Part shown: piece after piece, positions 35,409 through 42,642 of the stretch
Layout: every line of letters starts with the position of its first letter
How positions within the stretch are numbered: position 1 is the first letter of the stretch
NCBI RefSeq assembly: GCF_000429965.1
Contig: NZ_AUCW01000020.1
Coordinates: forward strand, 48,935 to 112,934
Source of the DNA: Desulfogranum mediterraneum DSM 13871
GTDB taxonomy: Bacteria; Desulfobacterota; Desulfobulbia; Desulfobulbales; Desulfobulbaceae
Length of the DNA: 64,000 nucleotides
Direction: 5' to 3'
Notes under the pieces: model-generated
What the model saw: only the letters and a program-made list of their open reading frames with translations
What the model was told of the DNA's origin: nothing
Database searches by the model: none
Made by a program: the position numbers and the translations under genes

Positions 35409-36901
35409 TGGACCGCACAGACCAGGCAGGGGTCAAAGGAGCGGACCACATGCCCTGCCTCGACGGGATTGTTCAGGTCTTTAATCGGGGTACCGATCAG
35501 GGCCTCTTCCCATGGACCACGCTGACCGGCGCCATCACGGGGGGAGCCGTTCCAGGCGGTGGGGGTGATGATCTGGTAATGGCCAATCTTGCCGTCCCTG
35601 ATCCTGAGCCAATGTCCCAGGGCGCCTCGGGCAGCCTGAATCATCCCGACGCCTTCACCGTCTGGGATGGACTTGACGGCATGGTAAAAATCCTCCTGCC
35701 GTCTGTGCAGCAGTTCGTCAACCCAGATCGCCATGGGCTCCAGAAAATGGGCAGGACGGACCAGCCGTGCCAACTCTCGAACCAGGACATTGGGGCCTGC
35801 CTGGGCGAGCAGATCCTTAAACAGGGGATTGCCGGCCATGACCATCTCGGCCAGGGGGCCGGTCTCAACGACCTCTCCTCCGTAGCGGGGCGCCTTTATC
35901 CAGGAGTAGGACCTGCCCCCCTGTCCCGAGGCATAGGGTCTGGTCCTGCCGGCAAAGGGGTGGGCTGGTCCATCACCCTGTTGGTACCAGGAGTGAGAGA
36001 GGTCTTCACTGATCTTTGAGGCCGTGAAGGAGGAGACCTCGGTTCCGACGGCAAAGCCAGGAGCCATCAATCTTCCACCAACACCTTGCACTCCGGTCTC
36101 CTGGGGGAGGGTGAAATTGCCATAGGAGAGAAAGCGATTTGGACCCCTGCCCAAGGTGTCCAGTCCTGCCTGCCGGGCAAAACGGATAAAAAAACCAAGC
36201 TCACTCTCTCGATGGCAGGGATCTTCATCGAGCCAGCCATCGAGATCCCTGCTGCTCTGTACCTCCAGCCATCTTTCCAGGGAACAGCCGAGGATGCTTC
36301 GTTCATACCAACCACGAAACCGTTCCAGGATGATTCCGCACTGAAGGAGCTTGGATCGTTCCGGCATCGAGGTGACCCCCCCGGGAACCATGAAGCTGGT
36401 GTGGGGCCATTGTCCGCCGATGATGGCCACCATCTGCAAAAGCCGTTTGCTTTCCCGGATGACCTCGATTGCAGCCCTTCCCTGCAGGGGGCTGTAGCGC
36501 TGCTGCGCCTGCTCTCCCAGGGGATGGTCCTGATAGGCCTCCTGATTGGCAAAATCCACCATAAACATCAGCACGGCCTGGCGGAGATCGGACTGGATCG
36601 TTTCAACCATCAGGGCCAGGTTACGCAGACGGCGCGCATTGTCGGGGGGACTACTCCCGGCAACATCATCCAGGGCCTCCACCGCTGCGGTGAGGTGGGT
36701 CAGACTACAGATGCCGCAGATACGAGGGGTCACCACCAGGCCATCCAGTGCTCCCCGCCCGTGCATCATCTCCTCGAAGCCACGAAACATGGTGCCCACA
36801 CTCCAGGCATCGCTGACGATACCGTCTTCCACGTCAACCCGGATTTCGAGATCACCCTCGGCCCTGTTGAACGGAATATTTATATCTCTCAGGGTCTTCA
36901 T
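35360..36901 (-). CDS. [NiFe] hydrogenase large subunit, group 2 (predicted H2 sensor)
   Basis: 513 residues. N-terminal L1 motif RICGICSLTH (~residues 60-69) and C-terminal L2 motif DPCLVCAVH hold the four Ni-Fe cysteines. After the L2 His there is a 16-residue tail (CLSRPKGP...), probably removed by the adjacent protease. No export signal exists on either subunit, fitting a cytoplasmic group 2 (HupUV/HoxBC or cyanobacterial-uptake-like) enzyme. It lies 15 bp after the small subunit in an operon with a PAS hybrid kinase and a REC-GGDEF protein, so an H2-sensing role is more likely than energy conservation. That assignment is contextual. Confidence 0.92.
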   Translation of the reverse strand: MKTLRDINIPFNRAEGDLEIRVDVEDGIVSDAWSVGTMFRGFEEMMHGRGALDGLVVTPRICGICSLTHLTAAVEALDDVAGSSPPDNARRLRNLALMVETIQSDLRQAVLMFMVDFANQEAYQDHPLGEQAQQRYSPLQGRAAIEVIRESKRLLQMVAIIGGQWPHTSFMVPGGVTSMPERSKLLQCGIILERFRGWYERSILGCSLERWLEVQSSRDLDGWLDEDPCHRESELGFFIRFARQAGLDTLGRGPNRFLSYGNFTLPQETGVQGVGGRLMAPGFAVGTEVSSFTASKISEDLSHSWYQQGDGPAHPFAGRTRPYASGQGGRSYSWIKAPRYGGEVVETGPLAEMVMAGNPLFKDLLAQAGPNVLVRELARLVRPAHFLEPMAIWVDELLHRRQEDFYHAVKSIPDGEGVGMIQAARGALGHWLRIRDGKIGHYQIITPTAWNGSPRDGAGQRGPWEEALIGTPIKDLNNPVEAGHVVRSFDPCLVCAVHCLSRPKGPPLRGWSR

Positions 36902-36916
36902 ATCGTCCTTTCCAGC

Positions 36917-37852
36917 TTATACTTTTGATTTCCGATTCTTCAGATGCTCGGGGGCGGCAGCGGCGGCCATGCCCTTATAGACCATATAATGGGCACGGTT
37001 GACTCCCATGGGCAGAGAGAGGGGAATGCCTTCGATATTGGGGGTCTGAAAAAAGGGCGTGGCCCTGGGAAAATCCGGGTCTGTGCAGCCGAAACAGGGG
37101 ATTCCGGCCCTGGGTTTTGAAGAGTGTTGATTCCAGAGCAACTTATTGCAGGGGCCCGGCACCAGGGGGCCTGCACAGCCCATGTGAAAAAAGAGGCAAC
37201 CCATCTCGCCAAAGTCAGACTCCTCCACCCGGTACTCATGATATTCATTGCGGGTGCACCCCTGGTGGACAGTCGTGCCGTACCACTCGAGGGGACGCTG
37301 ATACTCATCCAGCTCGAGGCTTACCTCGTTGGCCAGGGCAACGATCGCCCCGGCTACCACATCGTGATGGCAGGGGCAGCCGGCCAGGTTGATGACCGGC
37401 TGTCCGGAGCCGGCGGTGAAATCTTTTCCCAGAAATCCACCCCGCTGTTTCTTGGTGAATTGCAGTCCCGTTGCCTCTATCACCGCATCAACGCCAAAAC
37501 CACCAAAGGAGGCACAGGTTCCCACGGCCACCACAGAGCTGGCCTGTGATGCCAGGCTGTAGACCAACTCCTTTCTGGGATGGCCGTCCCTGGTGTGGAA
37601 CATCCCGGTACCAGCCGGTCCACAGATGACGGATCCTTCCACCATCAGGATATCGAGGGTCTGTTCCCCGGAATGGATCTGTGCCAGGAGATCTTCATGG
37701 CTGGCCGGGGAAAGGTGAGAAAAAGAGGGATGCCAGAGGAGCTGAACGTTCAACTGGCGAAAGAGCTCAATGATATCAGGATATTCACTACTTAAAAAGG
37801 AGAAGGTATCTCCGCCGCAGCCTCCCCCCTGTAACCAATATACGCTCTTCAT
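36917..37852 (-). CDS. [NiFe] hydrogenase small subunit, group 2, with Cys-to-Asp change at proximal cluster
   Basis: 311 residues with no Tat signal: the protein starts directly MKSVYWLQGGGCGGDTFSF. In other small subunits this segment reads LQ..xCxxC; here the second Cys is Asp. Other cluster residues are present: GTCASFGG, LAGCPCHHD, and the medial/distal set in VHQGCTR, GCLFFHMGCAGP, PCNKLLWN and IPCFGCTDP. Aspartate ligation of the proximal cluster has been described for actinobacterial-type O2-tolerant hydrogenases, so altered redox or O2 behaviour is possible. First gene of the five-gene operon; GGAG lies 9 nt upstream. Confidence 0.93.
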   Translation of the reverse strand: MKSVYWLQGGGCGGDTFSFLSSEYPDIIELFRQLNVQLLWHPSFSHLSPASHEDLLAQIHSGEQTLDILMVEGSVICGPAGTGMFHTRDGHPRKELVYSLASQASSVVAVGTCASFGGFGVDAVIEATGLQFTKKQRGGFLGKDFTAGSGQPVINLAGCPCHHDVVAGAIVALANEVSLELDEYQRPLEWYGTTVHQGCTRNEYHEYRVEESDFGEMGCLFFHMGCAGPLVPGPCNKLLWNQHSSKPRAGIPCFGCTDPDFPRATPFFQTPNIEGIPLSLPMGVNRAHYMVYKGMAAAAAPEHLKNRKSKV

Positions 37853-38233
37853 TCCAGGTTCTCCTCTCTCTTGGTTGAAGGGTAGCCGGAGTACGCACCG
37901 AGCACGCCGGCCAGGCTGTGATCAGGAGGCGACCGCCCGATGAACGCCCAGCCTCTGCTCAAGGTACCCTTCAAGAATATAGGGGACACCTCTGGAGAGT
38001 TGCCCGGAAGCAGGTCTGATTGTACCTCTGCGCCGGGAGCATGGGCTCGTCCGGGTCAAGCAGAAGGGCGTGAAGGCCCTCTCCAGCAATAATTATATCA
38101 CTGAATCCAGGGGAGACCTAAAAAAAACGTCAGCCCGGGCGCAGGCTCCGGGAGTAAGCGGCCGCGCTGTTTATGCGGAGACTGCGGACGACCGGGACGG
38201 GACCGGCTCAGGATCTGGGCGGAAAAAACTTCC

Positions 38234-38325
38234 GGGTCCTTGAAAAATCCGATTGTTCAGGCAAGGTCCAGGCGCGCGAGCCATTGTACAGCAGCCATAG
38301 GTTTGATATTTCGAGGATAAAATTT
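38234..38325 (+). repeat. MITE-like repeat, degenerate 5' part
   Basis: GGGTCCTTGAAAAATCCGATTGTTC, then AAGGTCCAGGCGCGCGAG and TTTGATATTTCGAGGATAAAATTT follow the family order seen at 63234-63376; the 3' end is lost. Confidence 0.6.
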
Positions 38326-38425
38326 CCCGACCAGGTATAAGACCCAGCCAAAATGTATCTCTCCATATAGGCAGTTCGCTGATTCTATTGTCCTTTGTAT
38401 TCTTTTTCCTTCATGCCACGGTTTC

Positions 38426-38620
38426 TACCGTCATGCCCCCGCCAGCGCGGGAATGACGACTCTGAAAAGTGCTGCGCCTTCACCATAACAGCACGTATAT
38501 CGGGATTATCTTGGCACACCCTCTTTGTAGTGCTGCTGCAGACCGATCTATCCATTCCTTCCATTACCGTCTAGTCCTCCCCTCTACCGTCATGCCCGCG
38601 CAGGCGGGCATCCAGGTCTT
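38426..38620. repeat. Two REP-like palindromes
   Basis: ACCGTCATGCCCCCGCCAGCG...GGGAATGACG (38429-38460) and ACCGTCATGCCCGCGCAGGC...GGGCATCCAGG (38587-38615) are members of the widespread GTCATnCCCGC palindromic repeats. Further members are at 38967-38992 and 50044-50075. Confidence 0.75.
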
Positions 38621-38624
38621 TTAT

Positions 38625-38768
38625 GGGTGTCTTGAACAATGAGATTTTTCGATCAAGATCAAGGCATGCGAGAAAAATTACCACAGGCATATAATCGATA
38701 TTCCGAGGGTAATTTTTAGTGCATAACGCAGAGATTGGAAGAAAAAGCCATTATTCAAGGTAGCCTTA
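38625..38768 (+). repeat. MITE-like dispersed repeat, intact 144-bp copy
   Basis: Runs from GGGTGTCTTGAACAATGAG to TTCAAGGTAGCCTTA. The ends are imperfect inverted repeats of ~25 bp (GTCTTGAACAATGAGATTTTTC against the reverse of GAAAAAGCCATTATTCAAGGTAGC). It is about 95% identical to 56258-56401. TTAT flanks one side and TTAT follows the other, a possible short target duplication. No coding capacity. Confidence 0.85.
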
Positions 38769-38966
38769 TAGGCTTGCCTGATATAATGCGATGCACAGGG
38801 GGACATTTCCTCACTGCTCCATTTCTTGATAAGGGTTTCTATTTGAATGTTTTTCTGTTCCCAGAAAGGCCCTGACTGATCGCTGCTCACACCGGTGTAG
38901 AGTGACCCCTTCGGTCTGCTCGCCAAGATGGAGACGCTGGAGCGCTGCCTGGTTCCCCAAAAACTG

Positions 38967-38992
38967 GATTCCCGCCTGCGCGGGAATGACGA
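38967..38992. repeat. REP-like palindrome
   Basis: GGATTCCCGCCTGCGCGGGAATGACGA contains the inverted repeat ATTCCCGC/GCGGGAAT. It lies in the 1.35-kb gene-free gap 37853-39204 between the hydrogenase operon and hgcA, which otherwise holds only repeats. Confidence 0.75.
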
Positions 38993-39143
38993 CCACCAAG
39001 ACACCAAGACACCAAGCAGGTTACCAGCGGTCCGGACGCTCTCCTGCGTGGCAATGACAGCAAAAAAAGACCCCCTACCTCAGTACCAGGAAATTCAAGC
39101 TGTCTCCCAAGGTAGAAGAAAAATGGCTGAGTTTCATGGTTCA

Positions 39144-39207
39144 GCAGATAAAACTTTGAGCGCAACGCCAAGGTTGGAAGAAAAAGCAACTTTTCAAGGT
39201 GAGCTTA
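39144..39207 (+). repeat. MITE-like repeat, 3' fragment
   Basis: AGATAAAACTTTGAGCGCAACG, then GGTTGGAAGAAAAAGCAAC and TTTTCAAGGTGAGCTTA match the 3' half of the family. It ends within the stop codon region of hgcA, so it has contributed the last bases of that gene or its terminator region. Confidence 0.65.
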
Positions 39208-40395
39208 CAGGAAGGGCGCCAGCAGCCAGAGCGTCAGCGCCAGACCGGTGAGGGCAAACTGCACCACCAGGCCACGCTTCATCTCATACTCGACCCCGCT
39301 GGGCGAGGTAAAGGGGGTGGAGCCGGTGAAGTTCATGGCCAGGAAGGAGGCGATGCTCAGCGACCAGAACAGCAGGGCCAGCCCTTCAACCACGGCCAAT
39401 GGCGCGGCAAAGAGCCAGCACAGCCCCCCGCTCAGCAGACCGGGCAACAAGCCCTTGAGCCAGAACTGGCGACCCGGCAGCCAGGGCAGGAGCAGCGGTA
39501 CCAGGACCGTGCCGCTGCAGATGGCGGCCAGGGTGGTGATCAGCAGCAGCGGCCCCCGGCTGAGCACGGCCTCCAGGGAGAAGAAACCTGGTCCCAGGCC
39601 GGAAATGAGCAGACAGCTGATCAGGATTGCGGCCAGGGGCTTGAGCACCAGGAAGAATTCCACCGGGATCAACACCGCCCGTTCCTGCCAGGAAAAGGTG
39701 ACCGTGCGCATCTCTTCATCCGCCACCTCGCCCTGGGCCAGGAAGCGGGGCAGATCTGCCGCCCGCACCGGTCCGAAGATCACTCTGAAGCCGCTCTGCC
39801 GGCGGACCTCCTCTGCGCAGAGGGCCGGGGCCGAAAGTTGGGGCACGATCAGCCGGCGGCGGCTGAGCAGTCGGGAGAGCTGATAGTGATCCAGGCTGTA
39901 GACGAGTTCAGCCGTGGAAAAGGTGTTCTTGCCGGCGGCGCACCAGACATTGATTCCCCGGGTATCGATGACCAGGATCCAGGCATCGATACCGGCCAGT
40001 TGGAAGCGCAGCTGGTCAAAGGAGAGCTTGTAGTTGGCCGTGACCAGCAGCGGCGAGTCTGCCTGGGGATTGCCCACCCCATAGATCCCCGGAGCAACCA
40101 GGTAGGTATTGCGGATGGCCCCCAGCCGGGCCCCGATGGTTCCTAAGCGATCAGACCAGAGCGGTGCGGTGGTCACCCGGGGGACCGGCCCCAGAGGCGA
40201 GTCGATGAAGCCGCTGACCCAGGGACTCAGGGCGTAACCGGCACGGTGATGGGCCCCGGACCGGGGCTGCTGGGGCGGGCCTCAACAGGGCTCGCTCTCC
40301 TTTCCCGAAGGCGGGGCCGAGGCCCGCAGATCCGGCAGCGGACCGGACTGCAGGGAATCAGGGGGAGCGGGGGGGCTGTTGTCCTGCTGGTGCAT
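39205..40395 (-). CDS. hgcA: Mercury-methylation corrinoid protein HgcA, predicted selenoprotein (in-frame UGA)
   Basis: 396 residues if the UGA at 40282-40284 is read as selenocysteine. The cap-helix motif NVWCAAGK (Cys ~152 coordinates the corrinoid cobalt lower face) sits in DTRGINVWCAAGK, and SPWVSGFIDSPLGPVPRV, PGIYGVGNP and VTANYKLSFD are HgcA hallmarks. The C-terminal ~140 residues contain about five membrane helices. HgcA transfers a methyl group to Hg(II). A truncated reading from GTG 40176 has no ribosome binding site and would drop the conserved SPWVSG segment. The frame continues upstream through one UGA, giving EPC-U-GPP, to an ATG at 40395 with AGGAGAG 5 nt before it. A SECIS-like hairpin follows the UGA. 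hgcB is ~8 kb away. Confidence 0.9.
40253..40284 (-). promoter_or_regulatory. SECIS-like element in hgcA (UGA plus hairpin)
   Basis: UGA at 40282-40284 is followed, from +15 to +29, by GCCCC-GGUCC-GGGGC: a 5-bp GC stem with loop GGUCC at +20 to +24. In E. coli fdhF the SECIS apical loop GGUCU is at almost the same distance from its UGA, and the GGU of the loop is what SelB recognises. Confidence 0.7.
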
Positions 40396-40621
40396 GCTGC
40401 TCTCCTGGTCATGGGTATTTTCCTGAACGATAAACGATCATCCCCCCTGCAGTCAAGGGACAGGAGCGGCAAAGGAAGGCGGAGCAGCGGTTGGACAAGC
40501 AGAAGCTGCTGGGATATACTTTTTTAAGGATCACCTTTTCCAGAGCACAACAGCAGGCAGCAACAGCAAGCCTATCCCCTGAGCCATCGATCTCGCGCAT
40601 CCTACCCTTAAAGGAGGCCCC

Positions 40622-42268
40622 ATGAGTACCCAGACAAACGTTGGCGAATATCTGATCACTAAACTCCATCAATGCGGGATCCGCCATATGTTCGGTATCC
40701 CCGGTGACTATGTGCTGGGCTTTTATGACCTGGTGGAGAAGAACCCCCTGATCGAGTTAATCAACACCTCTGACGAGCAGGGGGCTGGCTTTGCCGCCGA
40801 TGCCTACGCCCGCATCTCCGGCCTGGGGGCGGTCTGCGTCACCTACGGGGTGGGCGGTTTGAAGCTCGCCAACACCACGGCCCAGGCCTATGCCGAAAAA
40901 TCGCCGGTGGTGATCATCAGCGGCAGCCCGGGTATGGCTGAACGGGATCGGCAGCGGTTGCTCCACCACCAGATCACCGACTTTTCCACCCAGGCCAGGG
41001 TCTTTGCCGAGTTCACCGTGGCCTCCACGGTGCTCGACTCTCCGCAGACGGCCCAGGAGGAGATCGACCGGGTCATCCTGGCCGCCCTGGAAGAGAAGCG
41101 GCCGGTCTATATCGAGCTGCCCAGAGACCTGGTCTTTGCCCCTATTCATCCCGTCAGCAGCAGCGAGGACCGAAGCCTCCACAGCGACCCCGAGGCCCTG
41201 GAAGAGGCCCTGGAAGAAACCGCCCGCCTGATCAACCAGGCCCGGCAGCCGGTCATCCTGGCCGGGGTGGAGCTCCACCGCTTCGGCCTCCAGGAAGAGG
41301 TGGTCGCCCTGGCCCGGGGCCGGGGCATCCCGGTTGCCGCCACCATGCTGGCCAAGTCCGTGGTCCCGGATTCCGAGGAATTCTATCTGGGCGTCTTTGA
41401 GGGCGGCACCGAGGCGGTCACCCACTACGTGGAGTCGAGCGACTGTCTCTTGATGCTGGGTACCTTCCTCTCTGATCTCAACCTGGGCCTCTTTACCACC
41501 GACATCGACCCCAGCCGGGGGATCTATGCCACCAGTGAACGACTCAGTATCCGCCACCACTACTACGATACCGTCCTCTTTGCCGACTTTCTCCGCGGCC
41601 TGGCCCGGGCCCCCATCGAACCGCGTCCCCTGGGCCCCATCCCCAGGCCCCAGCCGGCAAGGCCCATCAGCGACCCCTGCGGCGAGAGCCCCATCACCGT
41701 GGCCGCGCTGTTCCAACAGCTCAACACCTTTATCCGGGCCGAGACCATGGTGGTCGCCGATGTGGGCGATGCCCTGTTCGGGGCCAACGACCTCTTTGTC
41801 CACAATGCCGCCGATTTCCTCAGCCCGGCCTACTATGCCTCCCTGGGCTTTGCAGTCCCGGGTGCCCTGGGCGCCCAGCTGGCCAACCCCTATGCCCGGC
41901 CGCTGGTGCTGGTGGGAGACGGGGCCTTCCAGATGACCGGGGTGGAGCTCTCCACCATCGCCCGCTACGGCCTCAACCCCATCGTGGTGGTCCTCAACAA
42001 CCAGGGCTACTCCACGGAACGCCCCATGCTCGACGGCGCCTACAACGATGTCCACCCCTGGGCCTTCAGCAAGCTGCCGCTGATCCTGGGCTCAGGCCAG
42101 GGCTTCCTGGTCCATACCCAGGCCGAGCTCTGCCAGGCCCTGGCAGCGGCCGAGAAGAACGAGGAGTTCACCATCATCGAGGTCCTCCTGGACCGGGACG
42201 ATCGCTCACCGGCCCTGAACCGGCTGACCGCCAAGCTGGGGGCCAGGGTCAAGGAATCCGCCGAGTAG
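40622..42268 (+). CDS. Thiamine-diphosphate 2-oxoacid decarboxylase (pyruvate/indolepyruvate decarboxylase family)
   Basis: 548 residues, full length. Non-oxidatively decarboxylates a 2-oxoacid to an aldehyde. Catalytic residues of this family are visible: Asp in GIPGDYVL (~27), Glu in TSDEQGAG (~52), the His pair in RLLHHQITDF (~119), the ThDP motif VGDGAFQMTGVELSTIARYGLNPIVVVLNNQ and the late Glu in YSTE. Acetolactate synthase is unlikely because of the HH pair. AAAGGAGG lies 5 nt before the ATG. Divergent from hgcA (226 bp apart); followed by an aminotransferase gene after 374 bp. Its aldehyde product could feed AOR or the Fe-ADHs; substrate not determinable. Confidence 0.9.
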   Translation: MSTQTNVGEYLITKLHQCGIRHMFGIPGDYVLGFYDLVEKNPLIELINTSDEQGAGFAADAYARISGLGAVCVTYGVGGLKLANTTAQAYAEKSPVVIISGSPGMAERDRQRLLHHQITDFSTQARVFAEFTVASTVLDSPQTAQEEIDRVILAALEEKRPVYIELPRDLVFAPIHPVSSSEDRSLHSDPEALEEALEETARLINQARQPVILAGVELHRFGLQEEVVALARGRGIPVAATMLAKSVVPDSEEFYLGVFEGGTEAVTHYVESSDCLLMLGTFLSDLNLGLFTTDIDPSRGIYATSERLSIRHHYYDTVLFADFLRGLARAPIEPRPLGPIPRPQPARPISDPCGESPITVAALFQQLNTFIRAETMVVADVGDALFGANDLFVHNAADFLSPAYYASLGFAVPGALGAQLANPYARPLVLVGDGAFQMTGVELSTIARYGLNPIVVVLNNQGYSTERPMLDGAYNDVHPWAFSKLPLILGSGQGFLVHTQAELCQALAAAEKNEEFTIIEVLLDRDDRSPALNRLTAKLGARVKESAE

Positions 42269-42298
42269 GCGGTCGGTGTCCCGCCCATCACCACGACC

Positions 42299-42317
42299 CG
42301 GGGGCCGAGGCCCCCCT
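42299..42317 (+). terminator. GC hairpin after the decarboxylase gene
   Basis: CGGGGGCC-GA-GGCCCCCC forms an 8-bp stem 31 bp past the stop codon. No U-run follows, so termination is only suggested. Confidence 0.45.
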
Positions 42318-42503
42318 CGCTCCCTGGTCTTGACAGCTGCACACCGATACCGTATGGTACTGAATACCATTTAATCCCTCATTATCAGTGAGTAATCTAC
42401 ATATAGAATCAATGCAGAACAGAGATACCGCTAGAGCGGCGGCGGCCATGAACCTGGTTCAATGGCAGCCGAACGCTCTTTTTTAGCAAAAAACAGCACG
42501 CAA

Positions 42504-42573
42504 ACGCCATTTGGACCAGTTCCCGGTCCATGGCGTCTCTTCAGCCTGGGCCATGACGGTTCAGGCTTTTTTT
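42504..42573 (+). promoter_or_regulatory. Leader with two hairpins and U-tract (possible attenuator) before the aminotransferase
   Basis: ACGCCAT...GGACC (42504-42517) pairs with GGTCC ATGGCGT (42525-42536), a 12-bp stem with a 2-nt bulge. It is followed by AGCCTG (42543-42548) pairing with CAGGCT (42562-42567) and a run of seven T. This looks like an intrinsic terminator ~70 nt ahead of the start codon. Upstream, CCATGAACC/GGTTCAATGG gives another hairpin near 42450. Confidence 0.6.
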
Positions 42574-42642
42574 ATGCCTGCACCGCGGCATGGCCTCCAC
42601 AGATACCACGACCCCAATCTCACCTACACGGAGGAGCACACC

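Noticed and set aside
38678..39189. Small frames such as one reading SFPRRRESS
   Set aside because: These are translations of REP-like palindromes and MITE copies, a common false gene pattern.
40227..40472. Minus-strand 81-codon frame at the hgcA 5' end
   Set aside because: It overlaps the hgcA N-terminus in another frame and shows no similarity to any family; the Sec-containing HgcA frame has the ribosome binding site and the conserved protein sequence.
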